From Pseudomonas koreensis (GTDB lineage Bacteria > Pseudomonadota > Gammaproteobacteria > Pseudomonadales > Pseudomonadaceae): a stretch of DNA of 64,000 nt. The translations under genes were made by a program, and so were the position numbers. The number at the start of each line of letters is the position of its first letter. Position 1 is the stretch's first letter. The DNA is taken from NCBI RefSeq assembly GCF_024169245.1, contig NZ_JALJWP010000001.1, forward strand, positions 4,651,501 through 4,715,500, given 5' to 3'. This document shows positions 59,648-64,000 of the stretch, piece by piece. Below the pieces are notes generated by a model, which had not been told where the DNA came from, made no database searches, and saw only the letters and a list, made by a program, of their open reading frames with translations.

Positions 59648-59944
59648 TCAGATCGGGGCAATGCCTTCAACGATGATGATCTCCGCCCTCGCCCATTCCT
59701 CGCGGTAACTTTTCGCCTCCTGATACGCCGCCGAGCGGTAGCACGCCACGGCTGTTTCATAGCTCTCGAACTCGATAATCACGGTGCGCTGCGGCGTCTG
59801 CCGCCCTTCCAGCGCTTCGCTGCGCCCGCCTCTGGCGACAAACTTGCCGCCGAATGCGGCTATCGCCTGCGGGGTGCGCTGGGTGTATTGGCTGTAGTGC
59901 TCGGCATCGGCTATATCCACGTGTGCAATCCAGTACGCCTTCAT
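59648..59944 (-). CDS. DUF1330 family protein
   Basis: This is a 98-residue single-domain protein of the DUF1330 family, related to the ABM/ferredoxin-like fold (MKAYWIAHVDIADAEHYSQY, then FVARGGRSEALEGRQTPQR and FESYETAVACYRSAAYQ). No catalytic residues are established. It is divergent from the RibBA-type gene, and the 16-base operator stands between the two starts, so it shares the regulon. Confidence 0.85.
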   Translation of the reverse strand: MKAYWIAHVDIADAEHYSQYTQRTPQAIAAFGGKFVARGGRSEALEGRQTPQRTVIIEFESYETAVACYRSAAYQEAKSYREEWARAEIIIVEGIAPI

Positions 59945-59965
59945 AGTGACCTCTTTGTTGATTTT

Positions 59966-59981
59966 GTATTATGGTATACCA
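59966..59981. promoter_or_regulatory. Operator-like site GTATTATGGTATACCA (second exact copy)
   Basis: Identical over 16 bases to the site at 54125-54140, including the palindrome TGGTATACCA. It lies between the divergent DUF1330 and RibBA-type genes, about 20-30 bases from each start. Confidence 0.75.
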
Positions 59982-60012
59982 ATATATTTCCAAAGAACCC
60001 TGAGAGTCCAGC

Positions 60013-61122
60013 ATGGCCTTCAACAGCATCGAAGAAATCATCGAAGATTATCGCCTTGGCAAAATGGTCCTGCTGGTCGATGACGAAGACCGCGAAAATG
60101 AAGGCGACCTGCTGCTGGCTGCCGATCGCTGCACGCCGGAGGCGATCAGCTTCATGGCCCGCGAAGCGCGCGGGCTGATCTGCCTGACCCTCACCGACGA
60201 ACATTGCCAGCGTTTGGACCTGGAGCAAATGGTACCCGCCAACGGCAGCGTGTTCAGCACTGCGTTTACCGTGTCGATCGAAGCGGCGGTTGGCGTGACC
60301 ACCGGCATCTCTGCGGCGGATCGTGCCTGCACCGTTGCCGCCGCCGTCGCGCCGAATGCCCGCGCCGAAGATCTGGTGCAGCCCGGTCACATCTTCCCGT
60401 TGCGCGCCAAGGAAGGTGGCGTGCTGACCCGCGCCGGGCACACCGAGGCCGGCTGCGATCTGGCGCGGCTGGCCGGTTTCACCCCGGCCTCGGTGATCGT
60501 CGAAGTGATGAACGACGACGGCACCATGGCGCGCCGCCCGGATCTGGAGCAGTTCGCACGCAAACACGGGATCAGGATCGGCACCATCGCCGACCTGATC
60601 CACTACCGCCTGAGCACCGAGCACACCATCGAACGCATCGGCGAACGTGAACTGCCGACGGTGCATGGCACGTTCCGTTTGATCACCTTCGAAGACCGCA
60701 TCGAAGGCGGCGTGCACATGGCGATGGTCATGGGCGATCTGCGCCGTGAAGAGCCAACGCTGGTGCGCGTGCACGTGATCGATCCGCTGCGCGATCTGGT
60801 CGGAGCCGAGTACAGCGGACCGACGAACTGGACGCTGTGGGCGGCGCTGCAACGGGTCGCGGCGGAAGGTCATGGGGTTGTGGTGGTGCTGGCCAACCAT
60901 GAATCGTCGCAGGCGCTGCTGGAGCGCGTACCGCAACTGACACAGCCGCCGAGGCAGTTCAGCCGTTCGCAGTCGCGGATCTATTCCGAAGTCGGGACCG
61001 GGGCGCAGATTCTGCAGAATCTGGGGGTTGGCAAGCTGCGGCACCTTGGCCCACCGCTGAAGTATGCAGGGTTGACCGGGTATGATCTTGAGGTGGTTGA
61101 GAGCATTCCGTACACCGAATAA
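60013..61122 (+). CDS. RibBA-type enzyme: 3,4-dihydroxy-2-butanone 4-phosphate synthase with degenerate GTP cyclohydrolase II domain
   Basis: This is a 369-residue protein. The N-terminal synthase domain (about 1-205) has its catalytic features: [10 protein letters not shown] at residues 23-32 and [11 protein letters not shown] near 140. It makes the four-carbon unit of riboflavin. The C-terminal domain (about 210-365) looks like GTP cyclohydrolase II but lacks the Cys-rich zinc motif (GD-x-S-x-RCDC is replaced by the [15 protein letters not shown] region), so it probably does not use GTP. It is likely a second copy of the housekeeping gene, placed under the local regulator to raise FMN for the pathway. 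Confidence 0.85.
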   Translation: MAFNSIEEIIEDYRLGKMVLLVDDEDRENEGDLLLAADRCTPEAISFMAREARGLICLTLTDEHCQRLDLEQMVPANGSVFSTAFTVSIEAAVGVTTGISAADRACTVAAAVAPNARAEDLVQPGHIFPLRAKEGGVLTRAGHTEAGCDLARLAGFTPASVIVEVMNDDGTMARRPDLEQFARKHGIRIGTIADLIHYRLSTEHTIERIGERELPTVHGTFRLITFEDRIEGGVHMAMVMGDLRREEPTLVRVHVIDPLRDLVGAEYSGPTNWTLWAALQRVAAEGHGVVVVLANHESSQALLERVPQLTQPPRQFSRSQSRIYSEVGTGAQILQNLGVGKLRHLGPPLKYAGLTGYDLEVVESIPYTE

Positions 61123-61146
61123 CCCACGTCGAACACGAATCTAAAT

Positions 61147-61237
61147 TGTAGGAGTGAGCCTGCTCGCGATAGCGGTGTGACATTCAGCAATGATGTTGAC
61201 TGACACACCGCTTTCGCGAGCAGGCTCACTCCTACAA
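61147..61237. repeat. Inverted pair of GTAGGAGTGAGCCTGCTCGC repeats
   Basis: Facing copies just after the RibBA-type gene. The 323-base gap to the next gene holds this pair and then the operator-like sites near 61.33 kb. Confidence 0.75.
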
Positions 61238-61324
61238 GGGGTTCGCATTTCAGATCCATTTCTTCGAACCACAAAAAAGGACAGCTGCCAGATAACCGGT
61301 AAGGCAAAGTGCTTGCACAAAGTT

Positions 61325-61349
61325 TGGAATACCATAATATGATATTCCA
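61325..61349. promoter_or_regulatory. Diverged operator-like sites before the ABC importer genes
   Basis: TGGAATACCA and, 5 bases on, TGATATTCCA together form an inverted repeat TGGAATA...TATTCCA. On the minus strand it contains ATTATGGTATTCCA, one base off the ATTATGGTATACCA found at the two exact sites. It is about 100 bases before the importer operon. Confidence 0.55.
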
Positions 61350-61445
61350 TAGACCGAACGACCTGAAAAACCGTCCGGCTACTGCTCCCGACAGGCGGGC
61401 AACAACGCAAGGCCCGCTCAAAAACACAACAATGAGGGCGTGAAC

Positions 61446-62471
61446 ATGGTGTTGAACAAAGCTGCAACCGCGATCTTTTTCGCGGGACTGCTCAGCGTTA
61501 CCGGCCAGGCTGCAATGGCTGCCGAAAGCGTGAATTTTGTCAGTTGGGGCGGTAGCACCCAGGATGCGCAGAAACAGGCCTGGGCCGATCCGTTCAGCAA
61601 GGCCAGCGGCATCACCGTCGTTCAGGACGGGCCGACCGACTACGGCAAACTCAAGGCCATGGTCGAAAGCGGCAACGTGCAGTGGGACGTGGTCGATGTC
61701 GAAGCCGATTTCGCCCTGCGCGCCGCTGCCGAAGGCCTGCTCGAACCCCTCGATTTCAAAGTCATCCAGCGCGACAGGATCGACCCGCGCTTCGTCAGCG
61801 ATCACGGCGTCGGTTCGTTCTTCTTCTCCTTTGTCCTCGGCTACAACGAAGGCAAGCTCGGCGCCAACAAGCCGCAGGACTGGAGCGCGCTGTTCGACAC
61901 CAAGACCTACCCCGGCAAACGCGCCCTGTACAAATGGCCAAGCCCCGGCGTGCTCGAACTGGCGCTACTGGCCGACGGCGTTGCGGCTGACAAGCTCTAC
62001 CCGCTGGACCTGGATCGCGCCTTCAAGAAACTCGACACCATCAAGAAAGACATCGTCTGGTGGGGCGGTGGCGCGCAGTCGCAGCAGCTGCTGGCGTCCG
62101 GCGAAGCAAGCATGGGCCAGTTCTGGAACGGTCGCGTCCACGCTTTGCAGGAAGACGGCGCACCGGTCGGTGTGAGCTGGAAGCAGAACCTGGTCATGGC
62201 CGACATTCTGGTCATCCCCAAAGGCTCGAAGAACAAGGACGCGGCGATGAAGTTCCTCGCCAACGCCAGCAGCGCCAAGGGCCAGGCCGATTTCTCCAAC
62301 CTGACCGCCTACGCCCCGGTCAACCTCGACAGTGTGGAGCGTCTGGATTCGACGCTGGCGCCCAACCTGCCGACGGCTTACGCCAAGGATCAGATCACCC
62401 TTGATTTCGCTTACTGGGCCAAGAACGGTCCGGCTATCGCGACACGGTGGAACGAATGGCTGGTCAAATGA
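61446..62471 (+). CDS. ABC transporter periplasmic binding protein, PotD/polyamine type
   Basis: This is a 341-residue binding protein with a signal peptide (about residues 1-25, ending QAAMAA) and the fold of the spermidine/putrescine-type family (VNFVSWGGSTQDAQ, then DYGKLKAMVESGNVQWDVVD and QLLASGEASMGQFWNGRV). The ATG at 61446 has GAGGG six bases upstream. It would catch the substrate of the pathway in the periplasm; a small cationic or amine-like compound fits the family, but the ligand is not known. It overlaps the first permease by ATGA. Confidence 0.88.
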   Translation: MVLNKAATAIFFAGLLSVTGQAAMAAESVNFVSWGGSTQDAQKQAWADPFSKASGITVVQDGPTDYGKLKAMVESGNVQWDVVDVEADFALRAAAEGLLEPLDFKVIQRDRIDPRFVSDHGVGSFFFSFVLGYNEGKLGANKPQDWSALFDTKTYPGKRALYKWPSPGVLELALLADGVAADKLYPLDLDRAFKKLDTIKKDIVWWGGGAQSQQLLASGEASMGQFWNGRVHALQEDGAPVGVSWKQNLVMADILVIPKGSKNKDAAMKFLANASSAKGQADFSNLTAYAPVNLDSVERLDSTLAPNLPTAYAKDQITLDFAYWAKNGPAIATRWNEWLVK

Positions 62472-63376
62472 AAATCGCGGCCACTGCGCCCCGTCCCTCC
62501 ACTGCCACCGGGAGCGCTGCTGGCGCTTCCGGCTCGGCCTTCAAGCAACGCTGGCGCGGCGCCGGCAACCTCGTCCCGGCGCTGTTGTTCCTCGGCCTGT
62601 TCTTCTTGGCGCCGCTGATCGGTTTGCTGCTGCGCGGCGTGCTGGAACCGGTGCCGGGGCTTGGCAACTACGAACAACTGTTCGCCAACTCGGCCTATGC
62701 GCGGGTGCTGCTCAACACCTTTTCGGTGGCCGGACTGGTGACGCTGTTCAGCCTGCTCTTGGGTTTTCCGCTGGCCTGGGCGATCACCCTGGTGCCGCGC
62801 GGCTGGGGGCGCTGGATCCTCAACATCGTGCTGCTGTCGATGTGGACCAGCCTGCTCGCCCGTACCTATTCGTGGCTGGTGCTGTTGCAAGCCTCGGGGG
62901 TGATCAACAAGGCGCTGATGGCCATGGGCATCATCGATCAACCGCTGGAAATGGTGCATAACCTGACCGGCGTGGTGATCGGCATGAGCTACATCATGAT
63001 CCCGTTCATCGTGCTGCCGCTGCAGGCGACCATGCAGGCCATCGACCCGATGATCCTGCAGGCCGGCTCTATCTGCGGCGCCAGTCCGTGGACCAACTTC
63101 TTCCGGGTGTTCCTGCCGCTGTGCCGGCCGGGTCTGGCGTCCGGCGGTTTGATGGTGTTCGTGATGTCGCTCGGTTACTACGTCACCCCGGCGCTGCTAG
63201 GCGGGGCGCAGAACATGATGCTGCCGGAGTTCATCATTCAGCAGGTGCAGTCTTTCCTCAACTGGGGCCTGGCCAGTGCCGGCGCTGCGTTGCTGATCGC
63301 AATCACCCTGGTGCTGTTCTACTTCTACCTGAAGCTTCAGCCGGAATCTCCGGTTGGCGCCAGTAACGCGAGGTAA
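62468..63376 (+). CDS. ABC transporter permease, PotB-like
   Basis: This is a 302-residue, six-helix permease with the cytoplasmic EAA-type loop in ILQAGSICGASPWTNFFRVF. The start at ATG 62468 overlaps the binding-protein stop as ATGA; a longer frame from 62447 lies in the preceding gene. It forms the channel with the second permease. Confidence 0.88.
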   Translation: MKIAATAPRPSTATGSAAGASGSAFKQRWRGAGNLVPALLFLGLFFLAPLIGLLLRGVLEPVPGLGNYEQLFANSAYARVLLNTFSVAGLVTLFSLLLGFPLAWAITLVPRGWGRWILNIVLLSMWTSLLARTYSWLVLLQASGVINKALMAMGIIDQPLEMVHNLTGVVIGMSYIMIPFIVLPLQATMQAIDPMILQAGSICGASPWTNFFRVFLPLCRPGLASGGLMVFVMSLGYYVTPALLGGAQNMMLPEFIIQQVQSFLNWGLASAGAALLIAITLVLFYFYLKLQPESPVGASNAR

Positions 63377-63382
63377 GCCGAC

Positions 63383-64000
63383 ATGCTCCTGACTCCCAAT
63401 GCGATGAGCCGCCGGATGCGCTTCGGCCTCTACGCCACCACCGGGCTGATCGGTCTGTTCCTGCTTTTGCCGATCGTGTTCATCGTGCTGCTGTCGTTCG
63501 GTTCCTCGCAGTGGCTGGTGTTCCCGCCGCCGGGCTGGACACTGAAATGGTACGGCCAGTTCTTCTCCAACCCCGACTGGATGAACGCCGCTGCCGCCAG
63601 CCTCAAGGTTGCCGTGCTGACCACCATTTGTGCCGTGGCCCTGGGTTTGCCGACGGCGTTTGCGCTGGTGCGCGGACGCTTCCCCGGCCGCGAGATGCTC
63701 TACGGCCTGTTCACCCTGCCGATGATCGTGCCACTGGTGATCATTGCTGTGGCGGTGTACGCGCTGTTTCTCAAGCTCGGCTACACCGGGACCATGTTCG
63801 CTTTCGTCGTCAGCCATGTGATCGTTGCGCTGCCGTTCACCATCATCTCGATCATCAACTCGCTGAAGCTGTTCGATCAGTCGATTGAAGACGCCGCGGT
63901 GATCTGCGGTGCCTCGCGCTTGCAAGCGGTGTTCAAGGTGACGTTTCCGGCGATCCGTCCGGGCATGGTCGCCGGCGCCCTCTTCGCCTTTCTGGTTTCG
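63383..64000 (+). CDS. ABC transporter permease, PotC-like, cut by the window edge
   Basis: The frame opens at the ATG at 63383, six bases after the first permease, and stays open for 206 codons to the edge. It has several membrane helices (GLIGLFLLLPIVFIVLLSF, LPMIVPLVIIAVAVYALFL) and the EAA-type loop EDAAVICGASRLQAVFKVTF. The stop is outside the window. An ATP-binding subunit gene is expected to follow or to have been separated. Confidence 0.88.
   Translation, partial: MLLTPNAMSRRMRFGLYATTGLIGLFLLLPIVFIVLLSFGSSQWLVFPPPGWTLKWYGQFFSNPDWMNAAAASLKVAVLTTICAVALGLPTAFALVRGRFPGREMLYGLFTLPMIVPLVIIAVAVYALFLKLGYTGTMFAFVVSHVIVALPFTIISIINSLKLFDQSIEDAAVICGASRLQAVFKVTFPAIRPGMVAGALFAFLVS

Overview
The window reads as chromosomal DNA of a fluorescent Pseudomonas, most likely the P. 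fluorescens group. The grounds are the large NAD-dependent glutamate dehydrogenase next to a moxR/Bat operon, a Vre-type cell-surface signalling locus beside a type II secretion gene, sbcDC, and many copies of intergenic hairpin repeats typical of these genomes (arms such as GTAGGAGCTGCCGAAGGC and GTAGGAGTGAGCCTGCTCGC). No rRNA, tRNA, CRISPR array or intact insertion sequence was seen. Gene order is compact, with many 4-base ATGA overlaps.

Left part (1-7.9 kb): the end of a probable type II secretion pseudopilin, a Crp/Fnr regulator, a YdjM-like membrane protein, and on the minus strand a STN/TonB-like signalling protein, ECF sigma factor and FecR anti-sigma (VreA-VreI-VreR type) with a PHO-box-like direct repeat upstream. 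Then come an AhpD-like protein divergent from a MocR regulator, a small monooxygenase and a secreted cupin. 8.0-11.6 kb is an accessory cassette between two terminators: two delta-60 repeat proteins (one frameshifted) and an AT-rich orphan gene.

Core part (11.7-26.3 kb): gdhB, an unknown zinc-finger protein with a helix-turn-helix-like start, a small acidic protein, and the six-gene moxR-DUF58-DUF4381-batA-batB/TPR-batD operon. 26.4-34.7 kb is an accessory antagonism region. Its minus strand carries small immunity-like genes, several broken. Its plus strand carries a VasX-like type VI secretion effector with two tandem DUF6708 partners; the second partner is preceded by a duplicated stump of the effector's C-terminus.

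34.8-43 kb: sbcD-sbcC-GST operon, small unknown secreted or membrane proteins, and a lactonase-type beta-propeller. 43.1-50 kb: a complete aldonate (L-arabonate/D-xylonate type) route to 2-oxoglutarate, made of an MFS importer, dehydratase, AraD1-type second dehydratase, semialdehyde dehydrogenase and FadR-type regulator, with a matching operator in the divergent promoter. 50.3-53.7 kb: an RND exporter with a YCF48-like partner.

Right part (54.1-64 kb): a catabolic cluster of amino-acid-synthesis-family protein, hydrolase, aldehyde dehydrogenase, flavin reductase, PcaC-like protein, GntR/FCD regulator, NUDIX, DUF1330, a second RibBA-type enzyme and an ABC importer that runs off the edge. The same 16-base operator-like sequence precedes two of its transcription units and a diverged version precedes a third. 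The set looks like a regulon for a flavin-dependent oxygenase pathway that brings its own FMN supply. The substrate is unknown and the oxygenase itself is not in the window.
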